Shown piece after piece: positions 36,082-48,699 of a stretch of DNA of 64,000 nucleotides. Positions within the stretch are counted from its first letter, which is position 1, and every line of letters starts with the position of its first letter. Source of the DNA: Nissolia schottii. Lineage: Eukaryota; Streptophyta; Magnoliopsida; Fabales; Fabaceae. The notes beneath the pieces are model-generated. The model saw only the letters and a program-made list of their open reading frames with translations, searched no databases and was not told where the DNA came from. The position numbers and the translations under genes were made by a program. The stretch spans positions 1-64,000 of the forward strand of contig QANU01046775.1 of assembly GCA_003254905.1 (NCBI GenBank), in the 5' to 3' direction.

Positions 36082-36400
36082 ACAAAAATACTAATTGTAC
36101 ACCTAAAAAATAATTACCTAACAACCAACCAAACAAAAGAAACATTATGAGATAAAAAAAATAAGTATTATAAAAGAGAGAAACAAACATTATCAAACAC
36201 AAAAAATGAACAATATCAAAGACGTGCATGCACAAACATGTAAAAATGTTTCGTGATAATTTTTATTTCTCTATTTTGTATCAATATTATATTCTTGCAT
36301 GCACGGGACACGTAAAAAAATGGTCAATAATAATATTTATTTTTTTGTGTAATATTTATTTATTTATGAGCTGGTGTACACGTGACTGTTTTTAAAATAT
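36082..36400. mobile_element. MITE-like element, B (relative of A)
   Basis: Begins CTAATTGTACACCTAA and ends near GGTGTACACGTGACTG. It shares interior motifs with element A (GAAACAAACATTATCAAACA, a TGCATGCAC segment). The two copies are almost adjacent. Confidence 0.5.
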
Positions 36401-38117
36401 AAAAATAGCGGGACTATTTTGTTTGCCTACACATAATTGTTCGTTGTCTGGGGCTTTAAGGTATAAACTTCCCTAGTAGCGTTAACAAGAATCAAAATGC
36501 CAAATGGTCCAGCTAATAGTACAACTATAATGAGGGGGAAGGGACCAGGAAGACCATATATCACATGATCACACAACCCAAATTTAAGTTCAAACTTAGC
36601 TGTCGAAACAAAATTAAATAATTAGCTAAAGAAAGATTTAGCACTTAGATATTTCAGTCTAACCAAAATGATTCGTTGTATTGAAGTTTCTGTCCAAATC
36701 CTTTGTTCTATTAATCTCTATGCCCGGAAAGTGACCTGATTAAGCTTTAATGTCGGTCTTGAATCGATGTTTCAACTCTCCGATCGATACGTACTTTGAC
36801 ATGTATCTGTGAAATCATGAAACCTTGAAATCTAATAACAATAATACCAAAAAAAAAAAATACCAAACATTTGAGAGTTGAGATATCCCATAAAATCAGT
36901 ATGTCGCATATACATGATGCCAAAGATCACCCCCAAAAACCTAACTAATTAAAAGCCAAAGGAAGATTTGATTTCTTCATATTAATTTCATGGTAGATAA
37001 TTGTTTGGTTGGTGGCCATACAGACACAATAGTGCATGTGATAGCATATGCGTAACTAACAAGTATTGTAGTTTGAGATTTAGATAGTACAGAGAAAAAA
37101 CTTTTGACTACTGTTGTACACCAAGTCCAGAACGTGTAAACTAAATAATTCACGCAACACGTACAAAGTTTCCACAGATCACATATATCTCGAAGCACTG
37201 GACTCATTATTAATTTATTAGATATCATATCACATATTTTAGTATTTGACACCATTATTCAAATTTGCGATTTGCCAAACTTTCAAAGTTGAATGTCAAT
37301 TATCCTTTTGGAAGTAACACTCATGACCCAATTTAAGCACTCACTACTACAGCGGATTAGGACGTGACCATTTTCACGCCATTAGTTGATTGATTGCAAC
37401 TCTCCTTTGATTTTAATAGCGATCACTTTGTATTGTACTAGTGGTCGAGGTCTGACACAGAACAAGGCAATAAACCACAATTGCGGGGTTTTTAAGTAAT
37501 CCAAAATAGATGCCGTAAATCGAAATTAGATTATCTAGTCGGTCTTTCACTTGGACATTCCTGACTATAATTTTTAGGCCTTTTTCATTAGGGAGCGATG
37601 TGTAAATATTTAAGCAATGGACTGGAGCGAGAATTGGGTTAAGGGGTGGGCATGAGAAGTGAAGAGAGGTCGTTGTCGGAAGGAAGCAGGTAACCTTTCA
37701 AAGAAGGACAGGTGCCCCTGTGGTGGAAGGGGATTGTTTGTTTGGGGACCCCAAACAGAAAGGAGGGGGCCAGGGTAGGTACAGTGGAGTTGTTGGGTAA
37801 TCACTTCAGAATGCACAAGTGCTTTTATGGGATTGGGGGGGAGGGGGAAGGAAGGGGGCCAAATCTGCAGCTGAATTGAATTATTGGGCAGTGGCTCTGG
37901 GACTGGGCTGGGGGTGATTAACTGCTATACTGACACCATCACCATGTGTGCTCTGCGGAAGTGGAACCCTTCGGCCCCAGGTACTGCATGGACGGACACA
38001 CCTAACCCTTCATCCAGATCCGTTTTGGCGGGAGGGGGTCTCATGGGTTTATCATCCAAATCCATATCCAAAACCCACTAGACGGTGCGTGTGCCCAAGT
38101 CGGCGATTGTCTAGCGA
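36401..38117. other. Gene-free region
   Basis: No supported coding frame or element. G-rich runs at 37620-37890. A short CACTACTACA at 37343 is not backed by a second end. Confidence 0.45.
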
Positions 38118-38270
38118 TGGTCCAACGCCGTCCCACGGTAGTTTGTCCCCATCCAACGGTGGTCCAACGCCTTCCTGCAGTGTTTTGTCGTCGTGCTACA
38201 GTGGTCCGACGGCTTCCGAAAGTGTTTTGTCGTCATTTGATAGCAGTCCGCCGTCGACCGGTGGTGGTTA
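38118..38270 (+). repeat. 42-bp GC-rich minisatellite
   Basis: Three and a half units with TGGTCC(A/G)ACG at 38118, 38160 and 38202, then CAGTCCGCCG at 38244, exactly 42 bp apart, and the shared AGTGTTTTGTCGTC. The period keeps frames open, so the open frames here are not evidence of a gene. Confidence 0.8.
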
Positions 38271-38829
38271 GTGGCCGGTGGCCGTGGTTGACCGACAAGT
38301 GATGTTAACCTAGGGTACAAGATTTGAGGGCAATTTGGTCTTTTTATATGTCAAAACATTCCAATCCCTTTAGGGATGTAAGAATGGAAATGAGACAATT
38401 TTCATTCTTGAGAATACAATTACCCAAGAATGTTTTTTAAAAAATTGAACCAAACTTAAGAATGTTGCATTTCCATGACCACATTTCCTGGAAATGTGAG
38501 AAAAACCCGCTAATCCACGCCTCCTGAGTTCAATATCGGACATTTCAATAGGATAAAATCAAATCTTTAGTTTCTTCAAGTACTTAGAGGAGTTATAGTT
38601 ACATATCGCATATCAAAATGGTATACACATCAGCAACAGATATTGAACTCACGTTCTTATGAGATATGAAATCATTTTTTTTACTAATTATGCCAACCAT
38701 TTTTATGACAAGAAATGACAATTTTGGACCAAAAATTTAACAAATTTGCCTATGAAATTATAAAGATATGATTCAAGTTAATCTTTGAAATGATGTTCGT
38801 GAAGACTAATTTGAATCACGAAAAGGAAC
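38271..38829. other. Gene-free spacer
   Basis: AT-rich. Nothing recognised. Confidence 0.45.
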
Positions 38830-39275
38830 TGTTACAAACTAAATTCAATAAGGACTCATGCCCAACATACATGATGAGATGACACGGCCAAGGCATTCAA
38901 CCAGATTGCATCATTTCCCCGATTTATGGCTTGTGAACGTTATGAGCATTATGGAACCTGACATAAGTCCTCATAAGGCTTATGAGCGTTACGGAACCAA
39001 CATAAATTCTCATTAAGCTTATGAACGTTACAAAATCTTAACAGCCCACACTTGGCTATAAAAGAGTGGTTTTTGCTACTCTACAAGGTACATCTGATAA
39101 CCTCTATCACCTCATATCGCTCATACATTAACTTATGCGTCATAATGATTTTTGCAGGAACCACCCCCTGCTGAGCATTGATCGGACCACCACATGGCAT
39201 TATCTTGAGAGTTCTTGTGTCTTGCACAAGGTTAGAGTTGCGAGCTATCTCGATTCGTCTGAATTTCCTGTAACA
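38830..39275 (+). mobile_element. 446-bp LTR of a gypsy-type element
   Basis: Ends are TGTTAC ... GTAACA. A TATA box (TATAAAA, 39057-39063) sits in the right place. The LTR is followed at once by a primer-binding site. It contains three repeats of a CTTATGARCGTTAYRRAA segment upstream of the TATA box. The element is cut off shortly after the primer site, at about 39288. Confidence 0.75.
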
Positions 39276-39290
39276 TTGGCGCCGTCTATG
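39276..39290 (+). other. Primer-binding site TTGGCGCCGTCTATG
   Basis: Close to the TTGGCGCCGTCTGTG primer site used by the Tat-like element on the minus strand at 53208-53226. Confirms the LTR end at 39275. Confidence 0.75.
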
Positions 39291-39370
39291 GTTATCAAAC
39301 TTGCGAGTTTAAGTAAACTCATGGAGCCTCCGTAAACTCGGATCGTAAACTCGTGCGAGTTTACCTATTA
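39288..39370 (+). repeat. GAGTTTAC-rich repeat, copy 1
   Basis: Begins ATGGTTATCAAACTTGCG and has GAGTTTAAGTAAACTC and CGTGCGAGTTTACC. The related copy is at 62975-63150. This looks like the end of an unidentified transposon family. Confidence 0.55.
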
Positions 39371-39799
39371 TTAAAAAAATATTTTAAAAATTATTATGCT
39401 ATAAAAATATATTTAATAAAACTTGAAATTCATAAATACATTTACCTCCATAACAAAGCACAAATAAAGATGAAATATATGAGTTCTAAGTTCAATTCAT
39501 ACATAATACATATAACATAATACATAGTATTGACTACTGAACATCACAAGAAGCGAGTTTGTGACGATGATGTCTTCAATCTAGAACACTAAAGCACAAA
39601 TAGCAATGCAGAGGTCACGCACCCTGGTGGGAAAGATCCCTGAGCAAAGGATGAAATACATACGAGGGATTAGCGACGGAGCACAAGCAACGACGGAGCA
39701 CGATTGTAGGCGCAACTATAAATGATAACTCTAAAATACTTAAATGACCTAAATCTAAAAACTCATAGATATGAAAAACAATATCAAACTTGTTTTGTC
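39371..39799. other. AT-rich sequence before the gap
   Basis: Probably the interior of the same unidentified repeat. No gene recognised. Confidence 0.4.
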
Positions 39800-40441
39800 N
39801 NNNNNNNNNNNNNNNNNNNNNNNNNNNNNNNNNNNNNNNNNNNNNNNNNNNNNNNNNNNNNNNNNNNNNNNNNNNNNNNNNNNNNNNNNNNNNNNNNNNN
39901 NNNNNNNNNNNNNNNNNNNNNNNNNNNNNNNNNNNNNNNNNNNNNNNNNNNNNNNNNNNNNNNNNNNNNNNNNNNNNNNNNNNNNNNNNNNNNNNNNNNN
40001 NNNNNNNNNNNNNNNNNNNNNNNNNNNNNNNNNNNNNNNNNNNNNNNNNNNNNNNNNNNNNNNNNNNNNNNNNNNNNNNNNNNNNNNNNNNNNNNNNNNN
40101 NNNNNNNNNNNNNNNNNNNNNNNNNNNNNNNNNNNNNNNNNNNNNNNNNNNNNNNNNNNNNNNNNNNNNNNNNNNNNNNNNNNNNNNNNNNNNNNNNNNN
40201 NNNNNNNNNNNNNNNNNNNNNNNNNNNNNNNNNNNNNNNNNNNNNNNNNNNNNNNNNNNNNNNNNNNNNNNNNNNNNNNNNNNNNNNNNNNNNNNNNNNN
40301 NNNNNNNNNNNNNNNNNNNNNNNNNNNNNNNNNNNNNNNNNNNNNNNNNNNNNNNNNNNNNNNNNNNNNNNNNNNNNNNNNNNNNNNNNNNNNNNNNNNN
40401 NNNNNNNNNNNNNNNNNNNNNNNNNNNNNNNNNNNNNNNNN
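39800..40441. other. Assembly gap (642 N)
   Basis: A run of N. Any frame across it is an artefact. Confidence 0.99.
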
Positions 40442-40835
40442 AAAAATATATAAATTGTGATGTTAGATGATGTCTTATACTCATACTTGATTTCACATAG
40501 TTCTATTAAAATCCATTACTTGAAGTTGATGCCTTGCACATAAATATCCTTAGATGTATAGACATAATCTTTACATTAAATATATGCACATGTTTAACGA
40601 TATCCAACTTTTTGTTATCTTTTTTTTTTAATAAAACACAAAAATATATAAATTGTGATGTTAGATGATGTCTTATACTCATACTTGATTTCACATAGTT
40701 CTATTAAAATCCATTACTTGAAGTTGATGCCTTGCACATAAATATCCTTAGATGTATAGACATAATCTTTACATTAAATATATGCACATGTTTAACGATA
40801 TCCAAATCTTTAAGTTATCTTTTTTTTAAATAAAA
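40442..40835 (+). repeat. 198-bp tandem duplication next to the gap
   Basis: Two nearly identical units start at 40442 and 40640 (AAAAATATATAAATTGTGAT). The first touches the N run, so it may be real or may be a failed overlap in gap closing. Confidence 0.85.
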
Positions 40836-43800
40836 CACAAATTTCATATTCTCATGTGCCAATGTACTATATGTGCCTATGTGTTTCGAACATTTTCTAA
40901 AAGTGTTTTGAATTATACTTCATGCATTGTCTACTAGAAGTCATACTGTGGTACGATGTTAATACATACTTGATATTACTATGATCCAAACCACACGAGT
41001 GGTTACCTGACTTATATTTAGGCATCAATTAATTAGGAATAAAAATATAACTAAAAAGGAAATATAACATTTCTGCTAAGTACCACAAAGTTATATATCT
41101 AAAAGCTAATAAGCTATTAATATTGTTGGTCTTGTTATGGTAGGTCCTCTAGATGCATATAAAACATATTTTCCTCCACTTGTACATTCGCAATGGAAGG
41201 TATAATTGGTTCAATTCATCCATTGACAATATGACCATTACAACAACATTGAGAAATCCATCTCAGAAACAAGTAACTTGGCATAAGCTTTCACATTCTT
41301 GAACAACCTTAACACAAAAGGATGCATTTGATTCCTTTTTTATGTTAAAATGGAGAACATATACGGCCACCGTTAGAGCATATATTAAAATTTATGTCTT
41401 TCATGTCACCCAAAGTTTCCTTGAAGGAACACTTTAAGTCAGAGCACCCTGATTCGGCAAACATGTCAAAGATTTATGACGTGCAAAGTATTCATGAGAA
41501 AACATCTCTATTTGATAACAATCTCTTTGAGGGCCTTAAGTGACAGTACCAGCCTTGAAGAAAAACCTCAAATCAGAACATTTACAAAGTCAGAGGATTA
41601 TCCTGACACTTTTTTAAGTTGAAGAATTAACTATAATACAAATGTAAAATTTAAGGATTAAATTGAGATATTAATCTAAAGGAAGTTTATAACAAAGTTT
41701 TAACAGTTAATTCAACAATCCCAACAAGATTCAAATCCTTCAGAAGAAGGACATGATAGTTAATTACTGTCACACTGACTCACTCCTGTTGCTTTAAGTC
41801 ACCAAATGAGGCATTGAGAGTTGAGACTACACAAGACTGGACTGTGCTTTTGGCACCTTTTTCACCCCAATATTCGAAATTCTGAGGGGGGGCTTGGATC
41901 CAAACCAAACTTTAACGTTATACAATAGTACTAATATGCACGTCCCAAGATATACTGTCGTTTTAACACTTCCTTGTCGCGGATGATATTCTATATTCCC
42001 CACTTTTGTTTTCGCTTTTGTGCTCTTTTGGGAGTGTGTGTGGGGGGCAGCGTCAGACTCATAGGCACAGGGTTTTTTACTTCGTGTATAGAGAAATGAA
42101 ATTCTCCTGTGAAAGAGCTCTTTACTATATGCGCTAGTATATCAATTGGCAGAGATTAATGTTCTAACTTAAAAGATATTAGATTCCACTCTTTTATATA
42201 TACATATAGTTATGTTAGGAGAATTTTATTAATTAAAATATCTTATTTGGGTTGAACAAAATGGTTGTCAATGAAAAAATATTCACTTAATATTTCCTTT
42301 TTTCCTTCTGCTGGTATCCAAATTTTAATAATAGTAAAATCAACTAATTCAACTTAAAGTACTGTAAACATATTATTTTGTACATAGTTAAAAATATATT
42401 TAATATAATATTTTATAGTCTCATAAATATTTCTGACTAGAAAGCAAGACATAAAGAAAAGCACGGAAAAGTAAACTTATTATGAATGCTCTTTCATACA
42501 GACCATTTTGACCGATGTTTTTTTTTTGGAACCTTGCTTTCTCGAACAACGATGAAACATAACATGATTGATTAGTATATAGAAAAATGTCCTTCCTGTA
42601 ACACACGGCTCGTGGTCCAAGCTCTATTCCTGGGCACGGTTCTTATAACAATGATACAACACTTCCTTTTCAAGAAAATTTTCTAAATAGGAAAAAAAAA
42701 AAAAAGGATAATGTTTCAATTTTACTAGGGAAGGAGAATTGGAACAAGCCAAAATTGAACAAATTTTTTTTCTTTCTTTTTGGTGTGACTAGACGCAGGG
42801 TTGTAGCAGAAATCTGAAACTCTGTGATTTCTTTGGGCACATCGGGCACAAATTAAGAATCTGCAACTGAAGCTGCAAGAGATGTTGGACTGAAAGGATG
42901 TATCAAATACCTGTCGGTGTTCGCAGGAGTAGAGAGAATCAGTACAGAAAACACCGAAAACATATACAACAACATTCTTATCTTTTAGATAAGAGAAAAG
43001 AACTTGCACAAGGAGGAACAGTTGACTTGGGTATGGAGAAATAAGGGGTTGATAAATAAAGCAGAAACATGCATATGCAGTTGAAGTTGTTATTAAATTT
43101 CCAAGCGAGGATTGACCTAGTAAATTGGTCATTGTATCATTATTAGTTGGGGGGTTTATTTTGATTTTTAAGAGTATTTTGTCATTCAACATGTAATTGC
43201 ACTATGGGGGCATTTCACACAACGATGTTTTATTCAAGTACGATAAGTCTTTTCATTAACCCTTTTTGGTTGGTTGGCTATGAACGAAAGCACAAATTAT
43301 TATGATTTTAGTCTATAAAAAAAATTTAGATTAATAAGAGAGTTTTATGTCTTGAATATCACATTGAGTTTGCTTACTTACTCAACTTGAGACTCGTAAC
43401 GGTATCATAATCCTAAATTTGCTAACGTGAGCAAAATACTTAACCAGGACTCCTTGTTAATGTCATGCTAACAATTATTTACTCATTCCTAGCATGTTTT
43501 AAAAAAATGTTTGGAGAAGATGGAATTGTGTTTGAAGTCTCCATCGTGCTTTGGGAAATGTTGGCAAACACGTTTTGGCATTTTTTGAGTAAAAGTAGTT
43601 TTGTATCAAAACTATGACTTTGAAGGAAAAATAATGGAAGCAACGCGGTGTTAATTTTGCAATGAAAACAAAAAACCCATTTTTGTATGTGTCTGATATA
43701 AATATCATATTTTTTTGTTACTATATATATAAATATATTATTATTACTATTATTACTATTAATATAAATATATTACTATACACATTTGAAGGTAATTTAG

Positions 43801-44520
43801 GGGCATATATGGTAGACTCACTAAATTTTGGAGGACCATTCACAAAATTAATTTTTCCCATTTGAAACTAATGAGTAATATAATGGAGGCTAATGTACAA
43901 CTTCTGAGAATTTTCAGTTATGCAATATTAATGGAAATTAAAATAAAAATCTCTAACTTTTTTTTATCTTTCTCAAGTACAAGTATAAACAGATTTTTTT
44001 TTCTAAGTCATTAGAATTGATCTAGTAGTGAGACATTTGGGTAGTACGTATGAAATCTTAAATTTAAACCTTATTGCAACAATGTAATTTGTAAAATATA
44101 AAAAACAAATAAAGAGAAATATTTTATGAAGAGATTGAATGAGGATTTTTAATTATTAGTGGGACTTGACGAGCACTCTGTGCCTGCCAAGCAAAATTTT
44201 TTATTTAAATAATAATAATAATAATAATAGGACGAATAATTTAATATTTAAAAAGAAATAAATAGATGTTAGTATATTTAGAGTGTTTATTGAGATGTTA
44301 GTGAGTTAGTGAGAGTCATTGAGTTTTTTATATGTAAAAAACTGTATTGGTATTTTAAGAATTATAAAAATTAGATACCAAAAGTATTTAAAGTGGTGTA
44401 TCTTCTTTGTATATTACAGAGATACAAAGATTCATTTAATAATAATTTGTAGTTAAGTACGTATTTGAGTATCTGTTGTTTTTTAGGATTTTTTACCTAT
44501 AAATGGTCCAATAAATTTTA
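40836..44520. other. Gene-free AT-rich region
   Basis: No convincing gene. A 155-codon minus-strand frame at 42725-43192 has no family features. Microsatellite (TAA)n at about 44208-44230. Confidence 0.45.
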
Positions 44521-44539
44521 TTGTCCATAATATATCTCG

Positions 44540-44950
44540 GAGAAGAAATTTACAAGTATATGGTTCTAGGTCTGAAATCGTTATCCCCTATGGCGATTTC
44601 AGACCCTAGAACTTTTTTTTTTTTAATGTCTGAAATTGCCACAGCTCTAGTGATTTCAGGCCTAGATTTATTTGATTTGTTTTTTAAAAAGGTCTGAAAT
44701 CGTCACCCCTATGGCAATTTTAGACCTTGATTTTTTTTAAGAAAGATCTGAAATCGCCACCCCTTATGTCGGACTCCAGATTATTTTTTTTAAAAAAAAG
44801 GTTTGAAATTGCCACCCCACGGTGATTTCAGACCCATATTTTTTTTTAAAAGATTTAAAATCGCTATAGGAGTGGCAATTTCAAACCCAGACACATATAA
44901 TTGTAAATTTGTGTTCCTACCCATATTTTGAGATATAGGTTATATTGTAT
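44540..44950. repeat. Array of six foldback hairpins
   Basis: Hairpins at 44570-44604, 44628-44661, 44692-44724, 44746-44780 (degenerate), 44801-44833 and 44852-44886. Each pairs TCTGAAATCGCCA-like left arms with TGGCGATTTCAGA-like right arms around a 5-9 nt loop. Poly-T/A-rich linkers give a 51-64 bp step. The outermost flanks (AAATTTACAAGTATATG and, on the other side, CATATAATTGTAAATTT) are themselves inverted repeats. A single-hairpin relative is at 53693-53838. Confidence 0.85.
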
Positions 44951-46150
44951 TCGAATATAAGTTAAAACCCCTGTTTTCTATACTAAAAACTCATGCACAC
45001 TCTTTAATTGAAAATCTCATAAGTTTTTCTACATGAATCCCGAACCAACTAAAGCTTATCCTTAAAAGTATGTAGTCAAGTACTAAAAATATGTCTTCAC
45101 CTCACCCATTGTTTGGATTGAGAGAAAATGGAGAAAAAGAAAATGAAAGAAGAGAAAATGTACTTTTTTTTTTATGGATGAAAGAAAAAATAGAGAAAAA
45201 AGAAAAAGTTAGTGAGAGATTCATCTTAATTTTTTTTCCTTCAAATTGAGGGGGAAAAAAAATAGTATTTGGGAGCAAGTGCTGTGTAATAATTGTGAAC
45301 GCATGTAGTGATGTCTTATGATTTTAGGATCTTTTGGATTATTTTTGTAAGCATTGTAGCACTCTTTTGCTTATGTTTTCGGATACACTATATTGTGGTC
45401 GGTATCTCCATTGCAAATAAAATCAAGGATTTCTCTCGCCCCCAAATTTTTTTTTGAGTTTTTATTGAAGTTTTATCAACCTTGCTAAATACGTTTTGTC
45501 CGAATGACTTGAGGGCTACTGCAATAATTGTCCTTACTATTCCTTTTAGTGTGGTAAAAAAGAATACTTAAATTATTTTACAAAATTACATTTTTTTTTC
45601 TTCTCTTCATTTTTTTTTATTTTCTTTCTTTTTATTTTGTTTCCTCCCATTTTCAAACTTTATCCAAACAACTGAAGCATATATTTCTCAAGTTTTATGC
45701 AAGAATCTCCACTCATAGTCCAATGACATGATATAAAAGTTGGAGAGAGAATGATTTTTACCGTTCTTAACACACTAAAGTCTCCTAAAAAACATGATCA
45801 TTAATCCCCCTAGCCAACGTAAGAAGCATACCTAGCAGACAAATAATGTTTAGGCTTAAGTCCTCCTCCTACTAAGTTAACCAAGCCCAACATAGTCTAA
45901 CTCTCTGGGCCTAATATTGTATCAGCCTCTTCCTAAGCCAACGTAAGAAGCATACCTCTTTCGGACAACAAAAAGGCAAAAAAAAAAAAAGGAAAAAGAA
46001 AAGAAAGACAAAATGAGTTAATGCTCATTAGCCTATTTTAGTCCTTGATGTTTTGGCGATTAACCAAGTAAACCAAGAATGAAGTGATTGGAGAACACCT
46101 TTGATCCAATACCTAAAAGATCCAAGTATTTGAGTTGATTGGAAAATAAA
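44951..46150. other. Gene-free spacer
   Basis: AT-rich with T-runs. The phrase CCAACGTAAGAAGCATACCT occurs twice (about 45813 and 45938). No gene recognised. Confidence 0.45.
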
Positions 46151-46159
46151 AATATAGAG

Positions 46160-47350
46160 CGTTGAGTTATGTTATAATCAATGACGAATTTTTCAAAAAA
46201 TTGGTGGATGAAAATTTGTTAACTTGTTTGAACGAAAAAGATGCTTACACTGCTCTAACTGAGGTCTATGAAGGGATTTGTGGTGCGCATCGAGCAGGTT
46301 AAAAAATAAAAGTGGGTTTTAAATCAACAAAAAGTGTATTGGCCCACTATGACTAAAGACTGTAATCTTTACTCTCGTTCATGTGAGGAATGTCAAAAAC
46401 ACGAAAATTTCCAGCAAGTACCAGCCTCTAAACTACATGAGATTATAAAACCATGGCCTTTTCAATGTTGGGCTTTGGACTATATATCCTCCTTTGTCGA
46501 AAGGTCATAAATTTATTTTAGTTGCCGTAGATTATTTTACTAAGAGGGTGGGGGAAATTCCTTTGAGATTTATAACTCAACATGAGATTATTGATTTTAT
46601 TGAAGAACATATCAAATCAATATGGAATTTTCCAGAGTTTAGCTATGGACCAAGGTACTATGTTTACAGGAAAACAAGTCCTTGAATTTGCTAAAACAAG
46701 AGAAATAAAAAATGATTACTTCAACTCCATATTATGCTCAAACAAATGGGCAAGTTGAAGCAGTGAATGAAATCATTATTTTGTTGATAAAGAAGCGCAT
46801 TAATCGTAAACCAAGAAATTGGAATGAAACATTGAGCCAAGTGTTGTGGGCTTATCGAAATTCACCATAGGGATCGATTGGGATTATACCATATAAATTA
46901 GTTTGTGAACATGGTGTTGTCATACCAATCGAGACTAATTTGCAAACTATGAGAGAGGCAAAACAAAATCATTTGGTAATTTTGGATTATTAGAATTCAT
47001 TGATTGATGAATTAAATGATATTGAAGAAGATCGAATTGGGGCAATAGACAAAATTATCGACAAAAAGAAATAACGTCGGATAGCTATAACCGTCAAATT
47101 AAAGTAGAGAGTTTTAATTCAGGGGACTTAGTATGGAAAACTATATTTCCCATAGAGAAAAAATCGCAAACGTTTGGAAGTGGTTGCCAACATGGGGAAT
47201 GACCTGCTTTTCAAATTGATAAAAGTATATTATGGTAATGTTTATGGTCATACTGAGATAAGTAGTGGACTTAAAGTTGCGTTAATTAATGGACGGTATC
47301 TTCAGAAATATTTTTCGATGATTCGTGAGTTAAAAATAAACATCGATTGA
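46160..47350 (+). pseudogene. Decayed Ty3/gypsy (Tat-type) integrase
   Basis: Translation in shifting frames gives the integrase zinc-finger region (TEVYEGICGAHRAG, CECQKHE-like Cys pair), the catalytic core (SKGHKFILVAVDYFTKRVGEIP, FIEEHIKSIWNFP), MITSTPYYAQTNGQVEA-like sequence at 46711-46760, and the tail ALINGRYLQKYF near 47278. Many stops and shifts. No LTRs found nearby in this orientation. Confidence 0.8.
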
Positions 47351-47401
47351 AAAAGTCCATATTAATCTAAAATGAGGATAACCTTTAAAAATAAAACTTA
47401 C

Positions 47402-47782
47402 CATCCTAGTTTGAGCATCTCGAACCGAATCACCTAATTAACTTGCCATGCCTTTCCCGAGCAAGTTGCAGCTTAGCCTCCAACTTTGCAATCTCATCAT
47501 TAGTTTCTTTGAGATGCGTTTGAATCTCATTCGTCATCTTAGCCAAATGCTGCTCGAAAGTAGTTTTCTTCTTGATCTTGGTCGTTGTAGATTGAAGATT
47601 CAATTCTAATGATTGTTATTTAGATCAAAGGTCTTCAATGCCTATGTGATGATCCATAAGTGAGGAGACAAAATCAGAGAGTTTAGATGCAAGAGTTTGA
47701 GCATCAGCTGGTAGAGTGTTGCTATTAAAAGATGCACCAATCTCGAGGATTTATTACATATATACTCTCCCAAAAAGATTTA
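47402..47782 (-). pseudogene. 3' part of a decayed coiled-coil gene (split by retroelement)
   Basis: The minus strand reads LAKMTNEIQTHLKETNDEI and AKLEAKLQLARERHGKLIR, a strong heptad pattern, before a stop and then a good GTAAGT donor at 47401. Upstream the frame has two stops (near 47600-47640). The right-hand edge at 47782 is the target duplication of the Tat-like element. The 5' continuation is taken to be 53840-55300. The host of this module is probably itself a transposon-related gene. Confidence 0.5.
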
Positions 47783-48248
47783 TGTTTCGAATTATGCACC
47801 TCGGTACAATCTCTGGATCTTGAGGCTCTGGGAAAGGATGAAGGCTCTGGCTCTGGCACGATCAATCTCTGGACTCGCGTTGCGGTGGGTACCTGCAATC
47901 ACTCCAACGCTCAAGTAAGCAAGGGTGTAAGGAGTATAGTGAATGATAATTGGATGATCTTCATACCTGGGGTGCGGGCTGTTATATAACTGAGGCGGTT
48001 GAGGTTGTTCCGCGTATCGCGGCGGTGGGAGAATATCTCGACCCCGCGTCATGCGCGCTGTCCGCGGATCCCGGGATGGCTTATCCTGGATAGATAAGAT
48101 GACCGGGGACCTCGGGGCAGCTTATCCTGGGCAGTTAGGAGGGCGGTGATCTCAGGGTGGCTTATCCCGAGTGGTTGAGTCGGGTCCGCGGATATGGGCC
48201 TGGGTGAGTGGGTTGCTAGGATGGGCCTTTATGGCCCAGTCCGTAACA
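47783..48248 (-). repeat. 3' LTR of the Tat-like element
   Basis: On the plus strand it starts TGTTTCGAATTATGCACC and ends CCAGTCCGTAACA. About 96.5% identical to the partner LTR. GC-rich, with repeated GCTTATCC(T/C)GG blocks at 48077, 48119 and 48161. Confidence 0.93.
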
Positions 48249-48652
48249 GGAGCCCCACCAGCTAGGAGCGCGGAGTGGAACGATGGGGTCCGAGTTGAAG
48301 GCCTCAACATCTGGTTTATGGTTTTCGCGCATGCTGCGTTGTATGGGCCGCGGACGGAGTGGGTCGTTGTGGCTCGTGTCATGACGTGGCTCTTTCCTTG
48401 AGGACGTGACGTTTGGAGATCCTTGATGGGACGCGTCTCCCATCGCGGGAGATTTGGATGCCCTTGATTGTGGACAAGTGGCAAGGGCGCGGCTGATGGG
48501 TACTCAAGGCAGGGGAGTAATGATGACTTTGGAGGGAAAATGCTTCGGTTTTCGCGCCTTATTAATGTCCAGGTGCACTTCTGCTTTTTGAATTTCGCTT
48601 TTTCGAAACTGTTTCGTGCTCGAGGGCATTCCAAGTGTTTCGGAGACTGTTT

Positions 48653-48658
48653 TATAAA
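48653..48658 (+). promoter_or_regulatory. Candidate TATA box of the opposite-strand ORF
   Basis: TATAAA in TGTTTTATAAACTC about 170 bp upstream of a leader intron donor. It suggests the ORF has its own promoter inside the retroelement. Confidence 0.45.
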
Positions 48659-48699
48659 CTCTTCTTCCAAATCGCTCTCATTTCTCTGCTGCTTTAATT

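Noticed and set aside
37343..37400. CACTACTACA as a possible CACTA transposon end
   Set aside because: No matching inverted end or 3-bp target duplication found nearby.
37948..38271. A 107-codon frame with Ser/Pro repeats
   Set aside because: Produced by a 42-bp GC-rich minisatellite. No promoter, homology or intron signals.
39615..40496. Frames running through the long N gap
   Set aside because: Translated N only, no information.
42725..43192. A 155-codon minus-strand Cys-containing frame
   Set aside because: No recognisable domain or convincing signal peptide. Composition resembles translated non-coding DNA. A small secreted peptide cannot be excluded.
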